Below are positions 7,833 through 18,151 of a DNA stretch of 64,000 nt, one piece after another. The position numbers and the translations under genes were made by a program. The notes beneath the pieces were generated by a model that was not told where the DNA came from, ran no database searches, and saw only the letters and a list, made by a program, of their open reading frames with translations. The DNA is from Hyphomicrobiales bacterium (GTDB taxonomy: Bacteria; Pseudomonadota; Alphaproteobacteria; Rhizobiales; Rhizobiaceae): positions 1-64,000 of the forward strand of contig UCMT01000027.1 of assembly GCA_900473795.1 (NCBI GenBank). The letters are read 5' to 3'. Every line of letters starts with the position of its first letter. The stretch's first letter is position 1.

Positions 7833-8257
7833 CAGGCGCTCGCCTGCTTGCCGAATGCAAGCGCGGAGAAGACGGCAAAGCCGCCCAGAGCCAGATGCGG
7901 CAGGTTGGCGAGAATCTTGAAGCCGAAGGGCAGATCCTGAATGCCATAGTTGATGATGCCGAGATCGAGATAGCCGGAACCGGTGATCAGACCGAGAAGA
8001 CCATCGCCAAAATAAAGGATGCCGAAATAAAGCAGGAAGCTGCGTGCCGCACGCGCTGAAAGCCAAGCGGCGATCGCGGCCCACGCGGCAGATGCGACAT
8101 GCAGGCTATCATCGTAGATATCGAGCGCGAAAATGCCGAAGGCCCTGCCCTGATCGTCGGTCAATCCGGGGATGTAGTTCAGCGACGCGGCCCCGAGAAG
8201 CGCGATGGCATAGACGGCGGCGATGATGCGTAATTTCTCCACGCGGGATCCTTTCAT
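7832..8257 (-). CDS. Four-span membrane protein of unknown function
   Basis: The 141-residue product has about four predicted transmembrane helices: residues 9-30 (IIAAVYAIALLGAASLNYIPG), about 50-68, about 70-92 (LLYFGILYFGDGLLGLITG), and about 115-135. A conserved-looking ALDIYDDSLHVASA motif holds polar residues at the membrane edge. The overall shape recalls small DUF4383/DoxX-like proteins, but I cannot assign a family. The ATG at 8257 overlaps the stop of the flavin oxidase by four bases (ATGA), and its own stop overlaps the next start by one base. The tight coupling on both sides argues that the three proteins work together at the membrane. Confidence 0.75.
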   Translation of the reverse strand: MKGSRVEKLRIIAAVYAIALLGAASLNYIPGLTDDQGRAFGIFALDIYDDSLHVASAAWAAIAAWLSARAARSFLLYFGILYFGDGLLGLITGSGYLDLGIINYGIQDLPFGFKILANLPHLALGGFAVFSALAFGKQASA

Positions 8258-9747
8258 AGTCGGGCGAGATAGGCGTCCCACAAATGATTGCGAAAAAGAA
8301 GGTCCTTGTCGAACACGCGCTTGCTGGCGGCGAAGGAAGCGGCGCGCGGATAGGCCTGGACAAGCTGATCAATCGACGCATGCGGACGATAAGGCAGGTA
8401 ATAGGTACCGCCGATGGCGAGCACCCCCTCGATCAGGTCACGCGTCATGCGCGCCATGTCCGCCTCTCCGCGCACGGTCTTTTCCTGGGAAAACAGCATG
8501 ACGGCCGCGATCCGCGGCTCGGTCGCATAGGCAAGCACGCTGTCTCTGTCGGTATCGACGTAGCGCAACGTGACATTCAGCAATTGCTGGAAGGAGGCCG
8601 GGATGACGTCGCGGCAGAGCGCCACGAATTCGGCAAACCGGGACGGCGCCACGAAATATTCGTGAAGGATATCGGTGCGCAGCGGATCGAGATCGTCAAG
8701 CGTGACGACGGGCTCGTTCATCAGGCTGTTGCGCGTGGACGCCGCGGCAATAGAGGGGCCGAGCGAAGTCTCGGTCCACCAGCGCATATGCTTCATGGCG
8801 TCAGACCCGACCTGCCGGCGGAAGATGTCGCGGGAGACACGGCTGACAAAGCCTGAACCGGTCGCCGCGGGAAGATCGGACTGGTCGGCAGTCGGCCGAT
8901 AGGCAATCAGCAGGCCGTCCTCGAAAAACCGATCGAGCGAAACATCCAGCCGGCCGTAGGCCATCTGGATCGACGGATCGGTGTCCAGCATCTCGGCAAA
9001 CCGCGTGCCGAGATCGGCGCCGGAAAGGTACTCGAAGCGCGGCTCGAGACGACTGTTCGGCACCATGTCGAGCTCGAGCTCGGTGATCACACCAAAAAGG
9101 CCGTAGCCGCCCATGGCATGCCGGAAGAGTTCGACGTTCTCGTTTCGAGAGCACGTTACATGCGTGCCGTCCGCCAGCAGCATCTTCAGCGACCGCACGG
9201 TGCTGCCACAGCCGCTGAAGCGCACCGGCCAACCATGCGCATTGACGGAGTAGGTGCTGGCAACGCCGAAGTCATTGTTCGATTGCATCACGGCCGGTGA
9301 AAAGCCGATCGCGTCAAGCCTGGCAATGACCGTCGACCAACGCGTGCCGGCCGCAACCCGATAGGTCTTTGATGCCGGATCGGCTTCCAGCCATTGCTGC
9401 TCCAGCGTCAGCACCGAACCGTTTTTCGCGAGGCTTTGGCCACCCATGGAATGACGCGCGGCGCTGGCAATGAAGGGGCGGCGCGCAGCTTGCGCCTCGG
9501 CCATCAATGTCCGGATGTTTTCGACAGCGTCAGCTGTCGGGTCGGCGGTGACGGTGATGTGCTTTGCAACCGGCGTCGGCGACAACTCACTGGCATCATT
9601 GAGGAGAATGCCGCCGCTTTCGGTCTGTGCTGGCGCCGGAAAAACCGGACCTGTGGCGCTTGTCGGAGCCAAAACGGTGCGCCCGGCGTAAACGCCCAGA
9701 CCCGCGGATGCTCCGGCCAACAGCGTGCGCCGAGTCAAATGCCCCAT
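8254..9747 (-). CDS. Tat-exported FAD-linked oxidase (VAO/PCMH type)
   Basis: The 497-residue product carries a twin-arginine signal (MGHLTRRTLLAGASAGLG, Arg6-Arg7), so it should be folded with FAD in the cytoplasm and then exported. An FAD-binding PCMH domain follows at about residues 60-230. It includes RPFIASAARHSMGGQS, where the His is a candidate for covalent or close flavin contact, NNDFGVASTYSVNAHG, and GGYGLFGVITELEL. The C-terminal half is a sugar/lactone-oxidase-like substrate domain ending in a BBE-like region. Substrate is unknown; L-gulono-lactone or aldonolactone oxidase-like and hydroxy-acid oxidase-like functions are possible. The ATG at 9747 was chosen because GGAGAA precedes it at a good distance and the Tat motif starts there. 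It heads a coupled operon with two membrane proteins. Confidence 0.82.
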   Translation of the reverse strand: MGHLTRRTLLAGASAGLGVYAGRTVLAPTSATGPVFPAPAQTESGGILLNDASELSPTPVAKHITVTADPTADAVENIRTLMAEAQAARRPFIASAARHSMGGQSLAKNGSVLTLEQQWLEADPASKTYRVAAGTRWSTVIARLDAIGFSPAVMQSNNDFGVASTYSVNAHGWPVRFSGCGSTVRSLKMLLADGTHVTCSRNENVELFRHAMGGYGLFGVITELELDMVPNSRLEPRFEYLSGADLGTRFAEMLDTDPSIQMAYGRLDVSLDRFFEDGLLIAYRPTADQSDLPAATGSGFVSRVSRDIFRRQVGSDAMKHMRWWTETSLGPSIAAASTRNSLMNEPVVTLDDLDPLRTDILHEYFVAPSRFAEFVALCRDVIPASFQQLLNVTLRYVDTDRDSVLAYATEPRIAAVMLFSQEKTVRGEADMARMTRDLIEGVLAIGGTYYLPYRPHASIDQLVQAYPRAASFAASKRVFDKDLLFRNHLWDAYLARL

Positions 9748-9846
9748 CAATTCTCCGCCCCCATGCACCCATCCCCCGTTGGGAATCACGTCTGTAACGG
9801 TGCAGCAACAGGATTAATTCGCGGACGAACAAATTCAATGGCAAAG

Positions 9847-9876
9847 AAAAACCGGGCGACAGGATCGCCCGGTTTT
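9847..9876 (-). terminator. gyrA intrinsic terminator
   Basis: AAACCGGGCGA (9849-9859) pairs with TCGCCCGGTTT (9865-9875), a perfect 11-base stem with a five-base loop. Read on the minus strand it is followed by a T-run, 25 bases after the gyrA stop codon. Confidence 0.88.
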
Positions 9877-9900
9877 CATCTTAGCAGGATGGAAGAACGA

Positions 9901-12681
9901 TTATTCTTCCGTTGCGACCGGCATCTCGCCCTCGGGGACGTCCGCGCCGTTGGCGCCCTCGTCTTCCTCGTCGGCTTCCGGCTCGCTGATCCGCTCGACC
10001 GAGACGACTTTCTCGTCCTTGGCCGTCGAGAAGATCGTCACGCCCTTGGTCGCGCGGCTGGCAAGTCGGATGCCGCCCACGGGCACGCGGATCAGCTGGC
10101 CGCCATCCGACACGAGCATGATCTGGTCGTTGTCTTCGACCGGGAAGGCTGCAACGAGTTCACCGATTTCGCCCGTCTTCGAGGTGTCCGTGGCGCGGAT
10201 GCCCTTGCCGCCACGGCCGGAGGTGCGGAAGTCGTACGTGGACGACCGCTTGCCGAAGCCCTTGACCGAAACCGTCAGCACGAACTGTTCGCGCGCCTTC
10301 AGTTCGTCGTAGCGCTCGTTGGAAAGCTCGCCACCGTCCGCAACCTCTTCGCCGACCAGAGCGATTTCCTCGTCCTCACCGGTTGCCGCGCGGCGCTCTG
10401 CTGCAGCGCGCTTCAGATAGGCGGCGCGCTCCCACGGCTCGGCGTCAACATGACCGACGATCGTCATCGAAATGATCCGGTCGTTTTCACCGAGCGAGAT
10501 GCCGCGGACGCCGATCGAGTTGCGGCCGGCGAAGACACGCACGTCATCGACCGGGAAGCGGATGCACTGGCCGAGAGCCGTCGTCAGCAGCACGTCGTCC
10601 TGATCGGTGCAGGTCTCGACGGAGAGGATTTCATCGCCCTCCTCCTCGAGCTTCATGGCGATCTTGCCGTTGCGGTTGACCTGGACGAAATCCGACAGCT
10701 TGTTGCGCCGGACGGTGCCGCGGGTGGTGGAGAACATCACGTCGAGGTTTTCCCAGGTGCTCTCGTCCTCGGGGAGCGGCATGATGGTCGTGATGCGTTC
10801 GCCGGCTTCGAGCGGCAGCATGTTGATCAGCGCCTTGCCGCGCGACTGCGGCGTGCCGATCGGCAGACGCCAGACCTTCTCCTTGTAGACGATGCCACGC
10901 GAGGAGAAGAACAGGATCGGCGTATGCGTGTTGGCGACGAAAAGCCTCGTCACGAAATCCTCGTCGCGCGTCGCCATGCCGGAGCGGCCCTTGCCGCCGC
11001 GGCGCTGCGCCCGGTAGGTCGTCAGCGGCACGCGCTTGATGTAGCCGAGATGCGACACGGTGATGACCATGTCTTCCTGGGCGATCAAGTCCTCGTCGTC
11101 CATGTCCGGACCGCCTTCGACGATCTCGGTGCGGCGCGGCGTGCCGAATTCGTCGCGCACCGCTATAAGCTCGTCCTTGACGATCGTCATGATGCGGACG
11201 CGTGAGGAGAGAATATCGAGGTAGTCGCTGATCTCGGTGCCGATCTTGTTCAGCTCATCGCCGATTTCGTCGCGACCCAGCGCCGTCAGGCGGGCGAGAC
11301 GGAGTTCGAGGATCGCCCTCGCCTGCTCTTCCGACAGGTTGTAGGTCAGGTCCTCATTGATCCGGTGGCGCGGATCGTCGATCAGCCGGATCAGGCTCTC
11401 GACATCGGAGGCAGGCCAGCGGCGCGTCATCAACTGCTCGCGCGCCGTCTGCGGATCCGGCGCTTCGCGGATCAGCTTGATGATCTCGTCGATATTGGCG
11501 ACCGCGATCGCAAGACCGACCAAAACGTGAGCGCGTTCGCGCGCCTTGCGCAAGAGGTACTTCGTGCGCCGGCTGACAACCTCTTCACGGAAGGCGACGA
11601 AGGCGCGCAGCATGTCGAGCAGCGTCATCTGCTCCGGCTTGCCGCCGTTCAGCGCCACCATGTTGCAGCCGAAGGAGGTCTGCAGCGGCGTGTAACGATA
11701 AAGCTGGTTGAGGATGACCTCGGCATTGGCATCGCGCTTCAGTTCGACGACGACGCGGTAGCCCTGGCGGTCGGATTCGTCGCGCAGGTCGGATATGCCC
11801 TCGATGCGCTTGTCCTTGACCAGTTCGGCCATCTTCTCGATCATCGTCGCCTTGTTCACCTGGTAGGGAACTTCGGTGATGATGATCTGCTCGCGGTCGC
11901 CGCGCATCGGCTCGATGGTGGCGCGGCCGCGCATGATGACCGAGCCGCGGCCCGTCTCGTAAGCCGAGCGGATGCCGGAGCGACCGAGGATAAAGGCGCC
12001 GGTCGGGAAATCCGGACCCGGGATGATCTCCATCAACTGCGGCAGCTCGAGCGCCGGTTCGTCGATCAGTGCGATACAGCCGTTGATGACTTCGGCGAGG
12101 TTGTGCGGCGGAATGTTGGTCGCCATGCCGACGGCGATGCCGCCTGCCCCGTTGACCAGCAGGTTCGGGAACTTGGCCGGAACGACCGAGGGTTCGTTCA
12201 GCGTGCCGTCGTAGTTGTCGCGAAAATCGACGGTTTCCTTGTCGAGGTCATCGAGCAGCGCGTGCGCTGCCTTCTGCAGCCGGCACTCCGTATAACGTTC
12301 GGCCGCCGGCGGATCGCCGTCAATCGAGCCGAAATTGCCCTGGCCGTCGATCAGCGGCAGGCGCAAAGACCAAGGCTGCGCCATGCGCGCCAGGGCGTCG
12401 TAAATCGCCATGTTTCCGTGCGGATGGTATTTACCCATCACGTCACCGGTGACGCGGGCGCATTTGACGTATTTCTTGTTCCAGTCGATACCGAGCTCGC
12501 TCATCCCCCAGAGGATGCGGCGGTGAACCGGCTTCAGACCATCGCGGACATCGGGAAGCGCGCGGCTGACGATGACGCTCATGGCGTAATCGAGATACGA
12601 CCGCTGCATTTCCTCCATGATGGAAATAGGCTCGATGCCTGGTGGATTCTTGCCGCCGCCGGGTGTGGTTTGTTCAGTCAA
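9901..12681 (-). CDS. gyrA: DNA gyrase subunit A
   Basis: GyrA is the breakage-reunion subunit of DNA gyrase, which introduces negative supercoils. The 926-residue protein (E. coli 875) contains [20 protein letters not shown], the active-site Tyr130 in AAERYTECR, and the GyrA-box QRRGGKG needed for DNA wrapping. It also has a long acidic C-terminal tail. In the quinolone-resistance region it reads [12 protein letters not shown], so Asn90-Met91 replace the Asp82-Ser83 of E. coli, while Asp95 matches Asp87. An insertion with many charged residues (about 770-800, [20 protein letters not shown]) lies within the C-terminal propeller. It is transcribed alone and ends in a strong terminator. Confidence 0.98.
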   Translation of the reverse strand: MTEQTTPGGGKNPPGIEPISIMEEMQRSYLDYAMSVIVSRALPDVRDGLKPVHRRILWGMSELGIDWNKKYVKCARVTGDVMGKYHPHGNMAIYDALARMAQPWSLRLPLIDGQGNFGSIDGDPPAAERYTECRLQKAAHALLDDLDKETVDFRDNYDGTLNEPSVVPAKFPNLLVNGAGGIAVGMATNIPPHNLAEVINGCIALIDEPALELPQLMEIIPGPDFPTGAFILGRSGIRSAYETGRGSVIMRGRATIEPMRGDREQIIITEVPYQVNKATMIEKMAELVKDKRIEGISDLRDESDRQGYRVVVELKRDANAEVILNQLYRYTPLQTSFGCNMVALNGGKPEQMTLLDMLRAFVAFREEVVSRRTKYLLRKARERAHVLVGLAIAVANIDEIIKLIREAPDPQTAREQLMTRRWPASDVESLIRLIDDPRHRINEDLTYNLSEEQARAILELRLARLTALGRDEIGDELNKIGTEISDYLDILSSRVRIMTIVKDELIAVRDEFGTPRRTEIVEGGPDMDDEDLIAQEDMVITVSHLGYIKRVPLTTYRAQRRGGKGRSGMATRDEDFVTRLFVANTHTPILFFSSRGIVYKEKVWRLPIGTPQSRGKALINMLPLEAGERITTIMPLPEDESTWENLDVMFSTTRGTVRRNKLSDFVQVNRNGKIAMKLEEEGDEILSVETCTDQDDVLLTTALGQCIRFPVDDVRVFAGRNSIGVRGISLGENDRIISMTIVGHVDAEPWERAAYLKRAAAERRAATGEDEEIALVGEEVADGGELSNERYDELKAREQFVLTVSVKGFGKRSSTYDFRTSGRGGKGIRATDTSKTGEIGELVAAFPVEDNDQIMLVSDGGQLIRVPVGGIRLASRATKGVTIFSTAKDEKVVSVERISEPEADEEDEGANGADVPEGEMPVATEE

Positions 12682-12914
12682 TTTCGATCACGATCTTTGT
12701 TCAGAATCAGAAAGATTTTTATAGCCGAATGCATTGGCGAGCGCCAATTTCGGGGCCGGGTTTTAAACAGCCTTTTCGGCTCTTCGGCGCTATGCGTGGC
12801 ATTTGCAAGGCAAAAGCGAAGGAACGGTCCGAAACGGCTCTTTCCTTCGTCGATCCGCTCGCCTAACAATCCGCAAGACGGCCATCATAAACAAGGCCGC
12901 GACGGGGAAACCGC

Positions 12915-13544
12915 ATGTCTCACATCGACCTACTGATCAATGCGCTGACCACCATTCTGGTCACCATCGATCCGCCTGGCCTTGCGCCGATCTTCCTCAG
13001 CCTGACCATGGGCATGAGCCGCCATGAACGGTTCCTTGTGGCGCGCCGCGGCACGCTGATTGCCTTCTTCATTCTCTCGGCCTTCGCCCTCTTCGGCAAC
13101 GGCATCCTTGGGCTGCTCGGCATTTCGATCGGCGCGTTCCGGATCGCCGGCGGCCTTCTGCTCTTCTGGATTGCCTTCGAGATGATCTTCGAGAAACGAA
13201 ACGAGCGGAAGGAAAAGACCGGCGAAGCGGCCATCACCCGCGACCACATTCACAATATCGCCGTGTTTCCGCTGGCACTGCCGCTGATTGCCGGCCCCGG
13301 CGCGATCTCGGCGACGATCCTTTTGTCCGGATCCTTCTCCGCCACCATCGACCGGGCACAACTCATCCTCGTCATCGCCTTTTGTCTTGCCCTTCTCTTC
13401 GCCGCCCTCGTCATCGCCGAACGCATCGACCGCTTCCTCGGCGTCACCGGCCGCGCCATCCTGACCCGGCTGCTCGGCGTCATCCTCGCCGCGCTCGCCG
13501 TTCAGTTCGTCGTCGATGGCGTGAAGTCGGCCATGACGCTTTGA
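12915..13544 (+). CDS. MarC/NAAT family membrane protein
   Basis: The 209-residue product has six predicted transmembrane helices and the MarC-family marks TILVTIDPPGLAPIFLSLT near residues 12-30 and FPLALPLIAGPGAIS near residue 115. Related proteins are inner-membrane, and the name comes from the E. coli mar locus. Despite the name, MarC is not established as a multidrug exporter, and some family members have been linked to amino-acid transport. It lies between gyrA and ssb, is oriented toward ssb, and stops 74 bases before the convergent ssb stop. The 233-base gap to gyrA must contain both divergent promoters; I could not fix them. Confidence 0.88.
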   Translation: MSHIDLLINALTTILVTIDPPGLAPIFLSLTMGMSRHERFLVARRGTLIAFFILSAFALFGNGILGLLGISIGAFRIAGGLLLFWIAFEMIFEKRNERKEKTGEAAITRDHIHNIAVFPLALPLIAGPGAISATILLSGSFSATIDRAQLILVIAFCLALLFAALVIAERIDRFLGVTGRAILTRLLGVILAALAVQFVVDGVKSAMTL

Positions 13545-13570
13545 CAAGCGCATAGCCGAACGCTCCCAGC

Positions 13571-13595
13571 AAAAAGGCCCGGTTTCCCGAGCCTC
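13571..13595 (-). terminator. ssb intrinsic terminator
   Basis: AGGCCCGG (13575-13582) pairs with CCGAGCCT (13587-13594), with one wobble pair. On the minus strand TTTTT follows, 25 to 50 bases after the ssb stop. Confidence 0.75.
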
Positions 13596-13617
13596 TTCTG
13601 TGTTGTGACGCGCCGCA

Positions 13618-14133
13618 TCAGAACGGGATGTCATCATCCATGTCGCGCGAAAAGTTTCCGCCGCCGCCACTCGAGCGGCCGGGCGGCGCCGATGCGGGGC
13701 GATCGTAGTCTTCGCTGTAGCCGCCGGAGCTTCCGCCACCGAAATCCGAGCCGCCGCGACCGGCGCCGGCACCTGCGTCACCACGCCCGCCGAGCATCGT
13801 CAGCGTCGAATTGAAGCCTTGCAGAACAACTTCCGTCGAATAGCGATCCTGACCGTTCTGGTCCTGCCATTTGCGGGTCTGCAACTGGCCTTCGATATAG
13901 ACCGTCGACCCCTTTTTCAGATATTGCTCCGCAATCTTGCAAAGCGGCTCGTTGAAGATCACGACGGTGTGCCACTCCGTCTTTTCCTTGCGCTCGCCCG
14001 AATTGCGGTCGCGCCAGCTTTCCGAGGTTGCGATGCGCAGGTTGGCGATCGGCCGGCCGTCCTGCGTGCGCCGGATTTCCGGGTCCGCCCCGAGGTTCCC
14101 GATCAAAATCACCTTGTTGACACTACCCGCCAT
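13618..14133 (-). CDS. ssb: Single-stranded DNA-binding protein
   Basis: SSB coats single-stranded DNA in replication, repair and recombination. The 171-residue product has the N-terminal OB-fold ([62 protein letters not shown]). A Gly/Ser-rich flexible linker follows at about residues 118-160, and the acidic tip DMDDDIPF binds partner proteins. It is divergent from uvrA, and the SOS box at 14263-14277 lies between the two starts, so damage induction of both genes is likely. This divergent arrangement is common in proteobacteria. Confidence 0.97.
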   Translation of the reverse strand: MAGSVNKVILIGNLGADPEIRRTQDGRPIANLRIATSESWRDRNSGERKEKTEWHTVVIFNEPLCKIAEQYLKKGSTVYIEGQLQTRKWQDQNGQDRYSTEVVLQGFNSTLTMLGGRGDAGAGAGRGGSDFGGGSSGGYSEDYDRPASAPPGRSSGGGGNFSRDMDDDIPF

Positions 14134-14262
14134 CTTGCTTTTCCTGTTATCCCGCCCGGCATCGCAGCCCGGCCACCAAAATTCTCAAGCGCGCATCTTA
14201 GCGGCTGCCAGCCCACCATACGCCCCTTCGCACCGCGTCATCCACAACAGATTTCGAATTTT

Positions 14263-14277
14263 GTTCTTTATTTGTTC
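14263..14277. promoter_or_regulatory. LexA (SOS) box between ssb and uvrA
   Basis: GTTC at 14263-14266 and GTTC at 14274-14277 are separated by seven bases. GTTC-N7-GTTC is the known SOS box of rhizobia and other alphaproteobacteria. It lies 130 bases from the ssb start and 125 from the uvrA start, in a position to control both. Confidence 0.85.
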
Positions 14278-14401
14278 TAGTAAATTCGTAATATCGTGTC
14301 AACTGACTCGGGAAAGCCCGCCTGTTTTTCGGATTGCGCCTCGACATGCGCCGTGCCGTACTTAAATAGGAGCATTCACCGGAATTACAAAGCTGGACAC
14401 G

Positions 14402-17323
14402 ATGAGCGAACACAAGACTATTTCCATTCGCGGCGCGCGCGAGCACAATCTGAAGGGCATCGACCTTGACCTGCCGCGCAACAAGCTGATCGTCATGACC
14501 GGCCTGTCGGGCTCCGGAAAATCGTCGCTCGCTTTCGACACGATCTATGCGGAAGGCCAGCGCCGCTACGTCGAGAGCCTTTCGGCCTATGCCCGCCAAT
14601 TCCTCGAAATGATGCAGAAGCCGGATGTCGACCAGATCGACGGGCTGTCGCCGGCGATCTCGATCGAGCAGAAGACGACCTCGCGCAACCCGCGCTCGAC
14701 GGTCGGAACGGTCACCGAAATCTACGACTACATGCGCCTCTTGTTTGCCCGCGTCGGCGTGCCCTACTCGCCGGCCACCGGCCTGCCGATCGAAAGCCAG
14801 ACGGTCAGCCAGATGGTCGACCGCATCGTCGATTTCGGCGAAGGGACACGGCTCTACATCTTGGCGCCGATCGTGCGCGGACGGAAGGGCGAGTACAAGA
14901 AAGAGCTCGCCGAGCTGATGAAGAAGGGCTTTCAGCGCGTCAAGATCGACGGGCAATTCTACGAGATTGCCGAGGCACCGGCACTCGACAAGAAGTACAA
15001 GCACGATATCGACGTCGTCGTCGACCGTGTCGTCGTGCGTCCCGACCTGACGGCGCGCCTGGCCGACAGTCTCGAAACCTGCCTGACGCTCGCCGACGGC
15101 CTGGCCATCGCCGAATTCGCCGACAAGCCGCTGCCGCCGGAAGAGACGTCGGCAGGCGGCTCGGCCAACAAATCGCTGAACGAGACGCATGAGCGCGTGC
15201 TCTTTTCCGAAAAATTTGCCTGCCCCGTATCCGGCTTCACCATTTCGGAGATCGAGCCGCGGCTGTTCTCGTTCAACAATCCCTTCGGCGCCTGCCCGAC
15301 CTGCGATGGTCTGGGCAGCCAGCAGAAGATCGACGAGGCGCTGATCGTCCCCGAGCCGGACCGGACGTTGAAGAATGGCGCCATCGCCCCCTGGGCGAAG
15401 TCCTCGTCGCCCTACTACAATCAGACGCTCGAAGCCCTCGGCAAGGCGTTTGGCTTCAAGCTGTCAAACAAATGGAGTGATCTGTCCGACGAAGCCCGGC
15501 ATGCGATCCTGCAGGGCACCGAGGAAAAGATCAGCTTCCACTACGAGGACGGCGCGCGATCCTACAACACCACCAAGACCTTCGAGGGTATCGTGCCCAA
15601 TCTGGAGCGGCGGTGGAAGGAGACCGACAGCGCCTGGGCACGCGAGGAGATCGAGCGCTACATGTCGGCGGCGCCCTGCCCGGCCTGCGACGGGTTCCGC
15701 CTGAAACCGGAAGCGTTGGCGGTGAAGATCGACAAGTTGCATATCGGCGAGGTGACCGACATGTCGATCCGCGTTGCGCGCGACTGGTTCGACGCTTTGC
15801 CGGGCCACATGAATGCCAAGCAGAACGAGATCGCCGTCCGCATCCTGAAGGAAATCCGCGAGCGGCTGCGCTTCCTCAACGATGTCGGCCTTGAATATCT
15901 CAGCCTCTCGCGCAATTCCGGCACATTGTCGGGCGGCGAAAGCCAGCGTATCCGGCTGGCCTCGCAGATCGGCTCCGGCCTGACCGGCGTGCTCTACGTC
16001 CTCGACGAGCCGTCGATCGGCCTGCATCAGCGCGACAATGCCCGGCTGCTCGAGACGCTTCGGCATCTGCGCGACATCGGCAATACGGTGATCGTCGTCG
16101 AACACGACGAGGATGCGATCCTGACCTCGGACTATGTCGTCGATATCGGACCTGCCGCCGGTATCCACGGCGGCGAGGTGGTCGCGCAGGGTGCGCCGTC
16201 GGACATCATCGCCAATCCGAACTCGCTGACCGGACGATATCTTTCCGGCGAGCTTTCGGTCGCCGTGCCGTCGGAACGGCGCAAGCTGAAGAAGAAAAAG
16301 GAAATCACGGTTGTCGGCGCCCGCGCCAACAATCTGAAGAACATCACCGCCTCGATCCCGCTCGGCATCTTCACCGCGGTCACCGGTGTTTCGGGCGGCG
16401 GCAAGTCGACCTTCCTGATCGAGACGCTCTACAAGGCGGCAGCACGGCGCATCATGGGCGCGCGCGAGAATCCGGCCGAACACGACCGGATCGACGGTTT
16501 CGAGCACATCGACAAGGTGATCGACATCGATCAATCGCCGATCGGCCGCACGCCGCGCTCGAACCCGGCGACCTATACCGGCGCCTTCACCCCGATCCGC
16601 GACTGGTTCGCCGGCCTGCCGGAAGCGAAGGCGCGCGGCTACCAGCCCGGCCGTTTCTCCTTCAACGTCAAGGGCGGCCGCTGCGAGGCTTGTCAGGGCG
16701 ACGGCGTCATCAAGATCGAGATGCACTTCCTGCCGGATGTCTATGTCACTTGCGACGTCTGCCACGGCAAACGCTACAATCGCGAAACGCTCGACGTGCA
16801 TTTCAAGGGTAAATCGATCGCCGATGTACTCGACATGACGGTCGAGGAAGGCGTCGAGTTCTTCGCCGCCGTTCCAGCCGTGCGCGACAAGCTGATCACG
16901 CTCAACCAGGTCGGCCTCGGCTACATCAAGGTCGGTCAGCAGGCCAACACGCTCTCGGGCGGCGAAGCGCAGCGCGTCAAGCTTGCCAAGGAGCTGTCGA
17001 AGCGCTCGACCGGGCGCACGCTCTATATTCTGGACGAACCGACAACAGGCTTGCATTTCCATGACGTAGCCAAGCTTCTTGAAGTTCTGCATGAACTCGT
17101 CAACCAGGGCAATTCGGTCGTCGTCATCGAGCACAATCTGGAGGTTATCAAGACCGCCGACTGGGTGATCGATTTCGGACCCGAAGGCGGCGACGGTGGC
17201 GGCGAAGTCATCGCAGCGGGAACACCGGAGGATATCGTCAAGGAAAAGCGCTCCCATACCGGCGCCTTCCTGAAGGAGCTTCTGGAACGGCGTCCGATCC
17301 GCAAGGCGGAAGCGGCGGAGTAA
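14402..17323 (+). CDS. uvrA: Excinuclease ABC subunit A
   Basis: UvrA is the damage-sensing ATPase of nucleotide excision repair. The 973-residue protein (E. coli 940) has two ABC modules with Walker [10 protein letters not shown] (residue ~36) and GVSGGGKST (residue ~662). It has signature motifs LSGGESQRI and LSGGEAQRV and zinc-finger clusters CPVSGF...CPTCDGLG and CEACQGDG...CDVCHGKR. The second Walker A has Gly in place of the more common Ser. Residues [10 protein letters not shown] form the tail. The upstream SOS box predicts LexA control. A DUF72 gene follows 24 bases later on the same strand and may be co-transcribed. Confidence 0.98.
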   Translation: MSEHKTISIRGAREHNLKGIDLDLPRNKLIVMTGLSGSGKSSLAFDTIYAEGQRRYVESLSAYARQFLEMMQKPDVDQIDGLSPAISIEQKTTSRNPRSTVGTVTEIYDYMRLLFARVGVPYSPATGLPIESQTVSQMVDRIVDFGEGTRLYILAPIVRGRKGEYKKELAELMKKGFQRVKIDGQFYEIAEAPALDKKYKHDIDVVVDRVVVRPDLTARLADSLETCLTLADGLAIAEFADKPLPPEETSAGGSANKSLNETHERVLFSEKFACPVSGFTISEIEPRLFSFNNPFGACPTCDGLGSQQKIDEALIVPEPDRTLKNGAIAPWAKSSSPYYNQTLEALGKAFGFKLSNKWSDLSDEARHAILQGTEEKISFHYEDGARSYNTTKTFEGIVPNLERRWKETDSAWAREEIERYMSAAPCPACDGFRLKPEALAVKIDKLHIGEVTDMSIRVARDWFDALPGHMNAKQNEIAVRILKEIRERLRFLNDVGLEYLSLSRNSGTLSGGESQRIRLASQIGSGLTGVLYVLDEPSIGLHQRDNARLLETLRHLRDIGNTVIVVEHDEDAILTSDYVVDIGPAAGIHGGEVVAQGAPSDIIANPNSLTGRYLSGELSVAVPSERRKLKKKKEITVVGARANNLKNITASIPLGIFTAVTGVSGGGKSTFLIETLYKAAARRIMGARENPAEHDRIDGFEHIDKVIDIDQSPIGRTPRSNPATYTGAFTPIRDWFAGLPEAKARGYQPGRFSFNVKGGRCEACQGDGVIKIEMHFLPDVYVTCDVCHGKRYNRETLDVHFKGKSIADVLDMTVEEGVEFFAAVPAVRDKLITLNQVGLGYIKVGQQANTLSGGEAQRVKLAKELSKRSTGRTLYILDEPTTGLHFHDVAKLLEVLHELVNQGNSVVVIEHNLEVIKTADWVIDFGPEGGDGGGEVIAAGTPEDIVKEKRSHTGAFLKELLERRPIRKAEAAE

Positions 17324-17347
17324 AAGACAACACGAAGGGGAGACAGC

Positions 17348-18151
17348 ATGACCAAATCAGGCACGATCCGCTGCGGCATCGGCGGCTGGACCTTCGATCC
17401 TTGGGAAGGCACGTTCTATCCCGACACGCTGTCGAAGAAGCGGCAATTGGAATATGCCAGCCGGCAACTGAAGGTCATCGAGGTCAACGGCACCTATTAC
17501 AGTTCGCAGAAGCCGGAAACCTTTGCCAAGTGGGCATCGGAGGTTCCGGATGATTTCGTCTTCTCGCTGAAAGCCAGCCGCTTTGCCACCAACAAGAAGG
17601 TGCTGGCCGAGGCGGGTGAATCGATCAACCGATTTCTTGGTCAGGGGCTGACGGAGCTGGGGCCGCATCTCGGCCCGATCCTGTGGCAATTCATGCCGAC
17701 CAAGAAATTCGATGCCGATGATTTTGGTGCCTTTCTGGCGTTGCTGCCGGAGAAGCAGGATGGCCTGACGCTGCGGCACGTCGTCGAGGTGCGCCACCCA
17801 TCGTTCCGGGCGCCGGAATTCGTGGCATTGCTGGCGAAGCACAACGTCGCCGTGGTCTGCGCCGATCACGCCGACTACCCGATGATCGCCGACGTCACCT
17901 CGGACTTCGTCTATGCCCGCCTGCAGACGGGCAGCGACGATGTCGAGACTTGCTACGATGAGAAGCGGCTCGATCTGTGGGCCGATCGGCTGAAGACCTG
18001 GGCGTCGGGCGGCATGGTGGAGGAGCTTGCCCTTGGCGATCCCTCGCGCAAGCCGGAAAAGAAGGCTCGCGATGTCTTTGCCTTCTTCATCACCGAGGGC
18101 AAGGTCAATGCACCGAACGGCGCGCGGGCGCTGCAGAAGCGCGTCGACTGA
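17348..18151 (+). CDS. DUF72-domain protein (YecE-like)
   Basis: The 267-residue product belongs to the DUF72/YecE family, predicted TIM-barrel proteins of unknown function. Typical segments are IRCGIGGWTFDPWEGTFYP at the start, LEYASRQLKVIEVNGTYYS, FVFSLKASRFATN, GPILWQFMPTKKF, and VEVRHPSF. AAGGGGAGA upstream gives a good ribosome-binding site (17335-17343). It may be co-transcribed with uvrA and hence damage-inducible, which is inference. The stop codon abuts the stop of the convergent nnr gene with no spacer. Confidence 0.88.
   Translation: MTKSGTIRCGIGGWTFDPWEGTFYPDTLSKKRQLEYASRQLKVIEVNGTYYSSQKPETFAKWASEVPDDFVFSLKASRFATNKKVLAEAGESINRFLGQGLTELGPHLGPILWQFMPTKKFDADDFGAFLALLPEKQDGLTLRHVVEVRHPSFRAPEFVALLAKHNVAVVCADHADYPMIADVTSDFVYARLQTGSDDVETCYDEKRLDLWADRLKTWASGGMVEELALGDPSRKPEKKARDVFAFFITEGKVNAPNGARALQKRVD

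Noticed and set aside
9394..12936. Long open frames on the strand opposite gyrA
   Set aside because: They are antisense to a clear gyrA, lack family motifs, and follow from the GC-rich third-position bias of gyrA. Similar antisense frames opposite uvrA, mfd, recG and trpD were rejected for the same reason.
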